From Bathymodiolus brooksi (taxonomy: Eukaryota > Mollusca > Bivalvia > Mytilida > Modiolidae), in assembly GCA_963680875.1 (NCBI GenBank), contig OY804579.1, positions 15,453,506 to 15,517,505 on the forward strand: DNA of 64,000 nt. The letters are read 5' to 3'. The position numbers were made by a program, and so were the translations under genes. This document shows, one piece after another, positions 11,066-42,835 of this stretch (positions are counted from its first letter, which is position 1; each line of letters opens with the position of its first letter). The notes under the pieces are model-generated. The model worked only from the letters and a program-made list of their open reading frames with translations. It was not told where the DNA came from and made no database searches.

Positions 11066-12768
11066 TGTTGTGCACAAATGATTTCAGTGAATACATCCAA
11101 CACAGCACTCTTAAGATTATTTGTAGATAACAGTATCATATACAAAACAATATGAAATAAAGAAGACATACAGAAACTACAAGAGGACCTTACATCAGCA
11201 GCAAAATGGGAGAAGGACTGGCTCATGTCGCTCCATCCAGACAAGTACTCAGTCCTTCTAACTAAACTAAACCCAATAAAATGTGACTATACACTTCACC
11301 ATCATGTACTGCAAAAAGAAACAACCACAAAATATCTCGGAGTAACAACACAAACAAACTTGAAATGGAACAAACATGTCAATAACATCACAGCATCAGC
11401 CACACAAAAGCTAAATTTCATTAAGAGAAACCTAAGGGTAAATTCAAAAACAGTAAAAGAACGAGCTTATGTAACATTTTATTTTATCCTCCATAATATT
11501 CTTTCCGGCAGATTATTTTTAATATAAAATATTATCCTTGGACAATATTTCAATATTAAATTTCTTCCAATGCTATTATATATTTTCCAGATGAGGTGGA
11601 AGAAATTTAATATCAAAATATATCTGTGGATAACATTGCACATTATAACTTTTCATAAGTTACTAATTTTCTCAATTGATTAATTAACATTGCTGCAAAT
11701 AAATATGTACTTAATGCTAGTGAAATACTTCTTTATTACTGCAGTATTTTTTAAATAAATATATAAATCATTACAATTACAGTGTTTTAATAATATTCAT
11801 AAGACTTTCTTTTGTTACTTTTCCTCAGCCACTTTGGCTTAGGAGTACAAAAAATTATATAATATAATATAACATATTTAAACTTACATGACTCTATTGA
11901 TTTTATAATGGGTTTGAAGATTACTCAATCTGTCATTTAAATTGACAGTGTTCTGGCTATAATATATTTTCCATATGAGTCGGGTGATTTATTAATCAGC
12001 GTCAGAAATAATATTACATACCTTAGTATAAAATATTATCCGGATTAGCTCATTTGATGGATCGGGTGATTTATGAATGAGCGTTGGAAATAATATTATA
12101 GATGCATCTCGTGATTTAATAATCAGCGTCAGACATAATATTACATACCTTAGTATCAAATATTATCTGGATTATCTCATTTGATAACCCGAATGATCCA
12201 GCCGTTATATTATGCTCCCGCTGGTCGCTAGTGCCGTTAGTGGGCACAGTATTATTCGAGTTACTCATTTGATGGTTCAGGTGATTTATCATTAATCGTT
12301 GGAAATAATATTACAGATGCGTCTCATGATTTAATAATCAGTGTCGGAAATAATATTATGTACCTGTTTATTGTACACTAGGATACTTTTTTATAGCAAT
12401 GGAAAGTATTTTATTATAAAATATTTACCGTAGCATAAAATTTAATATTAAATTCTTTCCACCGGATAAAATTTCAACCGGAAAAAATTATGTCTTACAC
12501 TTACAAATCACTCGCAAGACCAAAGCTAGAATACAGCAGCTGCATCTGGGACCCACATACAAAATCTCAAATACACCAACTTGAGATGGTCCAGCACAGA
12601 GCAGCTAGGTACACCTGCAACAGATACCACAATACCAGCTCAGTTACTGAAATGCTACAAACTTTCAATTGGTCAACTTAGAGAAAAGGCAAATAAGAAC
12701 AGGCATCATCTTTCTCTACATAATCATACACTACCTTGTAGCATATAATGCGGAACTATAAAGAAGAA
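11066..12768 (+). mobile_element. 5'-truncated LINE (ORF2 C-terminal part), interrupted by a MITE
   Basis: Reads as the end of a non-LTR reverse transcriptase ORF2: [12 protein letters not shown], then WEKDWLMSLHPDKYSVL, TTTKYLGVTTQTNLKWNKH and NFIKRNLRVNSKTVKERAY to about 11467. After an insertion it resumes at 12487 with YKSLARPKLEYSSCIWDPH, MVQHRAARYTCNRYHNTSSV and FNWST. The 3' end is a GAA run near 12758-12768. Stops and frameshifts make it inactive. CR1/jockey-like by its C-terminal motifs. Confidence 0.85.
11473..12487. mobile_element. Non-autonomous insertion inside the LINE (about 1 kb)
   Basis: It splits LINE ORF2 between ...KERAY and ...YKSLARPKLEY. Flanks share TTATGT (11467-11472 and 12488-12493), a possible target duplication. 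Inside, a block AAATAATATTACATACCTTA / TAGTATAAAATATTATCC / TCATTTGATGG / GGTGATTTATTAATCAGCGT recurs about three times in imperfect form. Ends carry related ATAAAATATTATCC and TTTATCC...GGAAAGAA motifs in inverted order. No coding capacity; family unknown. Confidence 0.65.
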
Positions 12769-12884
12769 GAAGACCTTGTCCTGATCGAGATTCGAACTCA
12801 CAACATCAGTGGTGAAGGCACCGATTGCATACATATAGGTAGTTGTAAATCCAACTACCATACGATCATGGTCACGACGGCCCC
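12769..12884 (-). mobile_element. SINE 5' part, continuation of the copy at 10923
   Basis: Carries the reverse-oriented tRNA-like head (GAGATTCGAACTCACAAC, TGGTCACGACGGCCCC) and ends at the second copy of the 16-bp target duplication (12885-12900). Confidence 0.9.
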
Positions 12885-13178
12885 TACACTATGAGGTTGG
12901 ATACTGGTCAGATGACAGAATATAATTAAAGAGTAATGTTAGTGGAGGAAGATAAATGCTTTATTATTTTTGAGCAACATCTGAATTTTTTTTTTTTGGT
13001 GTTATGACAAAGTCCAGTTCAGAGAAAACATCTTTATCTTCAAGTTTATACAATAATTGTACAAGTTTTTCATCTTTGTTATTATTTCTATTTATTACAT
13101 ATCTAAATTTTATTATTGCTTGAATTGGTCAAAGCACAGGGTCTTGCTGAATTGTACCCACTTAAAAATACATTGACT

Positions 13179-13905
13179 TCTTCTTCTTCTTTTGGTATAC
13201 AGCTATCCATCCACCGGATGATCACTAGCTGTTGCGCATGCATGGGATAAAATTCATAAAGAAATAACAATATATTCAGTCAATTTATAACATATTTACA
13301 AGTAGTGCCAAACAGAAATAAATTTTGTGGTTAAAACTATTTACAATTTCATTTTTATTTAGATTTGCGATTGTAGATGGCCGAGAACAGTTGGTGTTAG
13401 CTGTTCTCTAAACGTGTTGACTGTTGGGCATAGAACTATATTTTGAGGTTGTAAATTCCAGTAAATGATTGTGCTCGGAAAGAATGAATACTTGTACAGA
13501 TCTTTGAATGCATGAAGATGTCTGTATGTAAAAGGATGAAATTGTCTGATTCTTGAGTCTGTTGGTATTAATATTGTTGTAGGAACTGCAACGATATGGT
13601 GAACAATCTTGTAAAACATAATAAGTTTTGTTTTGAGTAGACGTTGTTGTAGTGTAGGCCAGGTGAGAGTTTGGAGCATATCTGTGATGATGCTAGTATT
13701 ATGGTGTCGGTTGCAGGCATACCTAGCTGCCCGTCGTTAGACCATCTCAATTTTAATGCAATGTTCCGCAGTGTGAGGGTCCCAAACTGATCATGCATAC
13801 TCTAGTTTTGGACGGACAAGAGATAGGTATGCCTGCGACTTTATATTTGTGTTGGAGGTTTTAAGGTTTCTTTTCAAGAATCCAAGACTTTTATTTTACT
13901 TTTAC
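13179..13905 (-). mobile_element. LINE ORF2 3' fragment, minus strand
   Basis: On the minus strand two overlapping frames read as the C-terminal end of the same kind of LINE as at 11066: MLQTLTWPTLQQRLLKTKL, FYKIVHHIVAVP, FTYRHLHAFKDLYKYSFFPS, TIIYWNLQPQNIV. A GAA-type tail (forward CTTCTTCTTCTTC) lies at 13179-13192, which is the expected 3' end. It is frameshifted and inactive. Confidence 0.85.
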
Positions 13906-14528
13906 TTTGACAGTGAAAAAAATAGTGGGGCAAATTTAGACTTTTTAGTGGAGCAAGTCTGTAGTCAAAGTGAAAGTAAGTTGGCAATTTATTTAAGTAC
14001 ACAGTAATCAAACTAGATGACGTCATCAACCTGTCAGCTCGCGTAACAGCACATTTAAAAATGGAGAACGATTTTAGCAGACGAGATCTAGCCTTCTAGC
14101 CAATTTAGGATATTTACAATACCCGTTACATTATTATGAAAAGTGTAACGTGAAAAGACAACCACGAAATCGGACTCGTATTTCGCATCAACATCGGCAG
14201 GTGATCAATCATGGGATTATAGTTTGAGTGATGAAATATTTACCACGTTGTTTTGTGTGTACGCATTCTCTACTTTCCCTTTCGTTTCAAGCGTTTCTTC
14301 GACGGCAAAAATGATCCAACAAAAATTCAAAATCTTCAATTAACGCAAAGCGTCACTATGAACTCTGCAGTAGTCTGTGTCAAGAAAAAAAATATGTTTT
14401 TGTAACTAGTTAGATCATATCAGAGTATTTACGAAAAAGGTCAAAGGGTTTCAAAGCAGTTTCATTACTTTTCTATATACTTTTAATCGTTACAAACAGT
14501 TGTATATTTAAGGATTGATCGCAATTTT
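13906..14528. other. Unassigned intergenic stretch with a CRE-like palindrome
   Basis: No gene recognised. A perfect TGACGTCA (14018-14025) lies within GATGACGTCATC, the consensus of CREB/ATF binding sites. It could belong to a promoter for the minus-strand NUDT1, but at about 3.6 kb from its ATG this is speculation. Confidence 0.35.
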
Positions 14529-14529
14529 T

Positions 14530-14640
14530 GTTCGGTTCATGATGTCAAAATAACCTCAATCAGGTTGTACACACCGTGTAACCCGCGTTACGCAATGGTG
14601 TGTACAACCTGATTGAGGTTATTTCGAATGAACCGAACGG
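14530..14640. repeat. Hairpin with 28-bp perfect arms
   Basis: Arms 14548-14575 and 14597-14624 are perfect reverse complements (core CCTCAATCAGGTTGTACA). The 21-nt loop itself holds GTAAC-CCGC-GTTAC. Imperfect pairing extends outward to GTTCGGTTCAT / ATGAACCGAAC, so the whole segment can form one long hairpin. Confidence 0.9.
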
Positions 14641-15038
14641 TTGTTTCGAATCATTTCTATTCCGTCAAAAAAAAAAATATTTTCGTCCGCCAGATCACGT
14701 GATGTCGATGGACTAATCGGCATTGAACTTCCGGTGTCAATGTACACAACAAAAACTCCAATCGATATGTGCCGTTTTACGTTCGATCCTCAACTTAAAA
14801 AAATCTTAACTTTTCTGTAAAAGACATATAGTGGGGTACCGAACACCAGTATTTATTCAGCAGTTTCCTTGGCGTCTCCATATTACAATTACTTATAATC
14901 TACCGCAGCTACGACTATGATATGCTGACGTTGTCACAGTAATAGCGTAAACACCGGAAGTCGCCTGCCGATTTGTTCAGACGTCAAGACAAGAAAAAGA
15001 CGGAACGTGGTCGGAATAGACATGATTCGAAACAACCG
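14638..15038. mobile_element. MITE with 27-bp terminal inverted repeats
   Basis: Left TIR 14638-14664 and right TIR 15012-15038 match in 26 of 27 positions (outer part CGGTTGTTTCGAATCAT). A second inner inverted pair (AATCGGCATTGAACTTCCGG / CCGGAAGTCGCCTGCCGATT) is less perfect. No coding capacity; target duplication unclear. Confidence 0.8.
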
Positions 15039-15257
15039 TATTTATTTTTTTCAAAATAAGGCAAATAATCGGAAATAAATTAAAATAACCCCAAAGGTGC
15101 CTCATTTAAAGAAAATCGCCTGATGACAACGGCACACGACGCCTTGTGAACGACGTCTATTTTCAGATTCAGTACATACGAATATAACCTCAACTTATTA
15201 AACCAATCAAAACACGTATTTAATGACATGTGACTCTAAAATTAATTTATATATGAT

Positions 15258-15914
15258 AGACTCACATCGACGTCCACTCCTCAAATCGGCGTCCACTGCC
15301 GGACGTCATTATCTCAAATCACGGTCCAATTTTAGGATATTCTCAAATCGGCGTCCTTTCCAAACTCGGATATCTATAGGCCCGTTTACACGATCAAAAT
15401 TTGCCATAAAAAATAAATGTAATAACAGTTTTGTTTTGCGTGTTTTTTTTTATCTGTTTCTTAAAGTTGTTGTTTTTTGCTTTGTGTGTTTTTAAAGCAT
15501 TTTCCCATTCATTAATATTATTTAGGGTTAAGGTTAGGTTTAGGGTTAAGGTTAAGGTTAGGGTTATGGTTATGGTTAGATATGGTTAGGATTAGGGTTA
15601 GGGTTAGGTTTAGGGTTAGGGTTAAGGTTAGGGTTAAGGTTAGGGTTAGGGTTAGGGTTAGGGTTAAGGTTAAGTTATGTTTAGGGTTAGGGTCCGCTAA
15701 AGTAGAAGTATACAATGTACTCTGAACCTGGTCTTGTCCCTTCTCCATCATTGTTTCAAAACCATGTCCTAACGGGTGTGACGTCATTTGAAGTCTACGT
15801 CAGTGACGTAATTGGACGTCGATTTGAAAAAGTGAAAAACGGCCATATATTTGAGAATTGGACGCCGATTTGAGGATTGGACGTCGATTAGAGACTGGAC
15901 GTCGATCTGAGTCT
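15258..15914. mobile_element. MITE with subterminal repeats enclosing telomere-like DNA
   Basis: Ends are inverted AGACTCAxATCGACGTCC (one mismatch over 18). Subterminal ATCGGCGTCCA/ATCGACGTCCA motifs occur three to four times on each side in opposite orientation. The centre (15523-15692) is TTAGGG-type repeat. No coding capacity. Confidence 0.75.
15523..15692 (+). repeat. Interstitial telomere-like repeat
   Basis: Degenerate TTAGGG units on the plus strand mixed with TTAAGG, TTATGG and TTTAGGG variants for about 170 bp. TTAGGG is the standard mollusc telomere repeat. It is bordered on both sides by element sequence, not by a chromosome end. Confidence 0.9.
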
Positions 15915-15950
15915 TACATATATACATACAATACAATGCAATTGTAATAT

Positions 15951-16378
15951 CACTGGGGTAAAGCTGATGACCGTAACTGTAATTACGGTCATCCCAAGAT
16001 GGCGGACATGAAATTAGGTAAGAATCTTTTTTGTCGATTAAATTGTTTCTATAATGTATTTAAAATGACGCATGCATTAGTACGATAGTAATCTATGGAC
16101 TTTTCACAAGGAAATCACAAATTACGACTGAAAAATGTATATGAAAGAGAAAATCCGATTTAAAAAAATTGCTAAGATGACCGTAACTGATCATAATTCG
16201 GCGGTGCAATTACGGTCATCTCAGTTTTCTGATTTCCTTGTGATAAATTTATAGATTACTATCGTACCAATGCATGTGCCATTTAAAATACATTATAGAA
16301 ACAATTTAATCGACAAAAAAGATTCTTACCTGATTCCACGTCCGCCATCTTGTAACGGTCATCAGCTTTACCCCAGTG
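15951..16378. mobile_element. Foldback element with long inverted arms
   Basis: Starts CACTGGGGTAAAGCTGATGA and ends with its reverse complement; arms of roughly 150-170 bp face each other around a short centre near 16150-16230. A 5-bp target duplication AATAT flanks it (15946-15950, 16379-16383). ACGGTCAT and AAGATGGCGGAC blocks occur in both arms. No coding capacity. Confidence 0.85.
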
Positions 16379-16639
16379 AATATGAATGCCGGACAACTCG
16401 GCCCGCGGCCCGTATGTTAAGACAACTCGGACCGTATTATTGTTTTATAATATTGTTCAATATTTATATGTGTATAATTATTTATTTATTTAAAAGACAA
16501 TTATTATCTTTTACTGAAAATGAATTATTTATTAAATGATAATATTAAGTGACCAAAAATGTGATTAGGACGTGATTTTGTTCATAACATGGTCTATTAC
16601 GTATCATTTACAGGAATAAAATTAACATAAAAAATTAAA

Positions 16640-17075
16640 AATAAATAATTTAAGAAAAAAATATTTATATGAAATTTCATATAAGCATTGTGTATTATGT
16701 TTGTTTGTATAAGCTTCATGGTTGTTGGAAACACCTTGTGAATCAAGAGATTTTGAAAGTTCAAAAGCCTCTTTCAATAATGGATTTAAATTGTCAGTAT
16801 GTAGTCTGGCAAGATATAAAATTGCTTGCAATTAATAAAATTTTCAACAGGAAATCTACCAAGTTCTGCTCTCACTCCTATATTTGAGGAAGTCCTCTTT
16901 GTTCCCAGGAGATGCTTACAAAAAATCAAGTGAACTTTTTGGAAGGGGGTTCTATCAATAAAGGTGAAATGGTCCATGCTACCATTTCTTAGTATAGCTC
17001 TTTGCTTTGCCCTATAGTAAACAAGAAAATAATCCATAAAAGATATTTCAGAATTGTAGGTCAAAATAGGTCTAG
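16640..17075 (-). pseudogene. Non-LTR retrotransposon C-terminal fragment
   Basis: Two minus-strand frames joined by one frameshift near 16790 read VHLIFCKHLLGTKRTSSNI, VRAELGRFPVENFINCKQFY and then ARLHTDNLNPLLKEAFELSK. The FCKxLLG...ELGRFP pattern is typical of sequences downstream of reverse transcriptase in mollusc non-LTR elements. It is a broken relic captured inside the hAT-like element; identification rests on pattern recall. Confidence 0.55.
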
Positions 17076-17121
17076 TTTATTAACACTAGACTATCTATCA
17101 AGATCCTTGAAATGAAGTTGC

Positions 17122-17591
17122 ACATATAGACATCTGTCAAAAGTATTGGGAAACGTAAAAAAAACCATATTTTATCAAATAATTATTGTGAAGTCATTTC
17201 TGGATAGATTTTAACAAATTTTACACCAAAACATTCGGAATTATTTATATTTTGTCTGTTTATTTGCTCATTATTTTTATATGAGCGGTTTTTATTTATA
17301 CATAATTTTTCCATTATTGTCAATTTTTAGGATTTATTTTTAGTTGAAATACATAGGAAAATCAAATTTTATTTGTTGTGTTTAAATTATGTACAAATAA
17401 AAATCACTCATAACAACATAATGAGTAAATAACCAATCAAAATATAGACAATTCCAAATGTTTTGGTGTAAGATTTGTAAAAATCTATCCAGAAATGACT
17501 TCACAATAATGTTTTGAAAAAAAATATGGTTTTGGTTGATTATATAGGGATTTTTTTTTACATTTCCCAATACTTTTGACAGATGTCAGAC
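17122..17591. mobile_element. Mariner-like MITE
   Basis: Inverted ends ACATCTGTCAAAAGTATTGG (left, from about 17129) and the reverse complement CCAATACTTTTGACAGATGT (right, to about 17586), with inner inverted homology AAGTCATTTCTGGATAGATT. The right end reads CAGTCTGACATC inward and is followed by TA, as expected for Tc1/mariner. Nested inside the hAT-like element. Confidence 0.75.
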
Positions 17592-17812
17592 TGTATCTTT
17601 ATGATTTCCGTCAATTTTATTAAAAAAAATAAGTAAGACAACAATAATTATTGATGGTCCGAGTAGTCTTTTCATACGATCCGAGTTGTCTTAACATACG
17701 GGCCGACTAGTTCTCGCTTACGGGCCGACTTGTCTCGGTCCGAGTTGTCCGCGGACCGAGTTGTCTGGTACCCGTGAATATATATACAATATACGTACAT
17801 TGTCCACAGGGC

Positions 17813-17898
17813 CTTGTCACTATCCAGGTAAATATACTATCAATGTATAAACATATACGTTTATACATTGATAGTATATTTACCTGGATAGTGACAAG
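17813..17898. repeat. Perfect 40-bp inverted repeat, 6-nt loop
   Basis: Arms 17813-17852 and 17859-17898 are exact reverse complements (outer part CTTGTCACTATCCAGG) around the loop ATATAC. The flanks add CACAGGG / CCCTGTG. Perfect identity suggests recent origin or gene conversion. Confidence 0.95.
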
Positions 17899-18087
17899 TC
17901 CCTGTGCATTGTCGGTAAATATAAAATTTATTTGTACGAGCTTTAGAAACAGGCAGAATAGCGAGTACAAATGAATTTTATATTTAGCGACAATGTACGT
18001 ATATTGTGTTTATCCTGCAATGTCAAAAAAGTCGGAAAACAAAAAGGACAGAAACAAGCGTCATTCCTCGCCTTTCATAAATGTTGT

Positions 18088-18414
18088 CAATCGTAACTAC
18101 TCGGCCATTCTCGCTACCCTGCAAATAACCTCGTATGCATTAGGCGTATAAATCGCACTACTTTTCACATGTCAGTTACATGGAAGTTTGATAAAGTTAT
18201 ATTTTAAACAATTTTCTATATTTCAATTAAAGTTTTAATTAGTTTTGCATGATTAGATTTTACTTAGTATGTCTTCCATATTGGATTTTCGTGGACTATA
18301 TTTTTGTGCGGCTTAACTTAACTTAACTTCCGGCAAACAATTTAAGAAGAATTTCTACTATGTACGTACGAGGTTATTTGCAGGGTAGCGAGAATGGCCG
18401 AGTAGTTACGATTG
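18088..18414. mobile_element. MITE with perfect 48-bp terminal inverted repeats
   Basis: Arms 18088-18135 and 18367-18414 are exact reverse complements (outer CAATCGTAACTACTCGGCC). An uninterrupted paralogue of the target is at about 18850-18890, where AAATGTTGTCAAGGG runs straight into CTACGTGGTCCGCG; here the same flanks are split by 327 bp. No coding capacity. Confidence 0.9.
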
Positions 18415-19210
18415 CTCTTCTTCGTGGTCCGCGTTACATTAGTACCAGTTTCATACTTGTCTGCGCCCTCCGCTGTACATAGCTACAGGATACCAGGAAA
18501 GTTTATTCGTAGGCTGAAAAGTTTATTCGTAGTCTGAAAAGTTTATTCGTCTAGTACGAATAAAGCAAAAATTTATTCGTATAGCATATTTGTACAGCAA
18601 ATGTACTGATTGCAGGATAAATATACAATATACGTACATTGTCGGTAAATATAAAATTTGTACGAGCTTTAGAAACAGGCAGAATAGCGAGCCTTTGGCG
18701 AGCTTTTCAGGCCTGTTTCGCAGCGAGTACAAATGAATTTTATATTTAACGACAATGTACGTATATTGTGTTTATCCTGCAATGTCAAAAAGTCGGAAAA
18801 CTTGTCAGATTTAAACAAAAAGGACAGAAACAAGCGTCATTCCTGGCCTTTCATAAATGTTGTCAAGGGTGTCTTCTACGTGGTCCGCGTTACATTAGTA
18901 CCAGTTTCATTCTTGTCTGCGCCCTCCGCTGTACATAGCTCAATCAAATCAAAAAGTTTTATTTAAAGTCGGTACATTTTGTAACAATCAACATAAGCTC
19001 TCAAGAGTCGGAAAAAGTCGGAAAACTTGTCAGATTTAAACAAAAAGGACAGAAACAAGCGTCATTCCTGGCCTTTCATAAATGTTGTCAAGGGTACCAG
19101 GAAAGTTTATTCGTAGGCTGAAAAGTTTATTCGTCTAGTACGAATAAAGCAAAAATGTATTCGTATAGCATATTTGTACAGCAAATGTACTGATTGCAGG
19201 ATAAAAAGTA

Positions 19211-20056
19211 ATACTGATCTTTTCTTACAAGAACTTTTGATTTCTGTCTTAAAACAGGTGCACCCTTAAAACATATGACGAGCTTCATTTGTATATCGAG
19301 GAACGAAGGCATCGCGGATCGTTTGTCTTAACAATCATATTATTACATTTTGATTATGGTGTACCATGCCTGTAATAACTTAGAAGAAATTTTCGTATAT
19401 TAAAATGCATTTCAATAGATGTAAAAAAAAATATTATAGTATCAGAATAGATTTTATATACATTAATGTACATACATTAAAACATTTTAAAAAAACTTAA
19501 ATTTAATAATATATATAAATATACTAAAATTATTGTCATATACATTGTATAATTATTATTAATTATAAAGTACCACACATCACAGTCACTTTCCAAATAT
19601 GCCGAAACAAGCAGAATGCAGTTGAAGACACTATTTAATAAAAATCCATAATACCATGTATATGTAATCTACATATAGATTGAAAGTAGGATATTCGGAT
19701 ATAAGTTTTAAAAGTGGACAAACCGGTAACCACCCAGACTCTACCCTCATTCATACTCATCGTGTTCATGAAGTTTCAAAGAGGATTGTATACATGAGAT
19801 TGTACGATATATTTGCTGAACAGTCAGAATATTAAAAATTTCACCGAAATATCAGAAATATATATTAATCAACTCAAAATCTCAACTAATAATATTAACA
19901 AGAAGTTTAATTCAGCAAATGATGATCTCTGCATCCATAAGAACGAGCATTACTATCTATATTTTATGTTAATAATTTTGTGGTACTTAGTAGCTCAGCA
20001 GATTTTGAAACTGCGCACTCGCATTTCCGGTATTTCAGCAAGAAGCTTCCGGAAAA
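19211..20056. promoter_or_regulatory. GPS1: GPS1 5' flank, probable promoter near its right end
   Basis: AT-rich sequence with no other gene. Two TTCCGG sites, the core of ETS-factor binding sites common in housekeeping promoters, lie at 20024-20029 and 20047-20052, just before the ATG at 20057. No TATA box is apparent there. The transcription start is not determined. Confidence 0.4.
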
Positions 20057-42471
<22,415 letters not shown>

Positions 42472-42835
42472 AAGCAGTGTCAAATTTATGTTTCTGTGAT
42501 AAACATTGGACTCAGGACCATGTGATCGCAACAGTGCTACCACCTAGGGAAAAGGGGGGAATAATCTAGTGCTAGCTTCAGCTTCATGTTATTTGAAGGA
42601 AGCCTACAGATTCTGTATGTGCTGAAAGTGATTTTTCATGGAGTAATGTACTGAAACAGATTACAACATATTTGTTTCCACATGTTGTCATATGTTTAAT
42701 AATGTTTCTACCCAGTAAACCATAATAAATCTCTTTCCATTATGTATTATGTCACCAATATATACACTTTAAAATCATTTTGCCCAGAAACCATAATCTA
42801 TCAAGTCACTAAACCATATACATGACAGACACATT
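42472..42835 (+). other. GPS1: GPS1 3' UTR region
   Basis: Follows the stop codon. A candidate AATAAA lies at 42724-42729. The 59-bp minisatellite starts about 110 bp after it. Confidence 0.5.
42724..42729 (+). terminator. GPS1: Candidate GPS1 polyadenylation signal
   Basis: AATAAA 253 nt after the stop codon, the first canonical hexamer on the plus strand that I see. Confidence 0.55.

Larger units (their letters stand above)
16384..17773. mobile_element. hAT-like non-autonomous element, 1.39 kb, carrying other insertions
   Basis: An 8-bp target duplication GTGAATAT lies at 16376-16383 and 17774-17781. Terminal inverted repeats of about 25 bp share GACAACTCGG and CCGCGG (20 of 25 matches), and further inverted ACAACTCGGACCGT / CGTATGTTAAGACAACTCGG blocks lie inside. 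The left duplication overlaps the last 3 bp of the foldback element at 15951-16378, so this one inserted at that element's edge. It contains a LINE fragment and a mariner-like MITE. Confidence 0.8.
17787..19210. repeat. Mosaic of duplicated segments and palindromes
   Basis: A block starting GACAATGTACGTATATTGTG and running through GTCGGAAAAC, AAAGGACAGAAACAAGCGTC and TTTCATAAATGTTGTCAA occurs at about 17988-18090, 18750-18865 and (5'-truncated) 19010-19098. A second block (AAGTTTATTCGTAGGCTGAA, AGTACGAATAAAGCAAAAAT, GTACTGATTGCAGGATAAA) occurs at 18495-18620 and 19100-19205. A third (GGTCCGCGTTACATTAGTAC, TGTCTGCGCCCTCCGCTGTA) occurs at 18425-18483 and 18880-18939. CAATATACGTACATTGTC (17787-17804) is inverted at 17988-18007. 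Origin unknown. Confidence 0.8.

Noticed and set aside
15523..15692. A true chromosome end
   Set aside because: The TTAGGG-type repeat is short, degenerate and has unique and element sequence on both sides.
15518..15787. 89-codon frame rich in LTLT repeats
   Set aside because: Translation of the telomere-like repeat.
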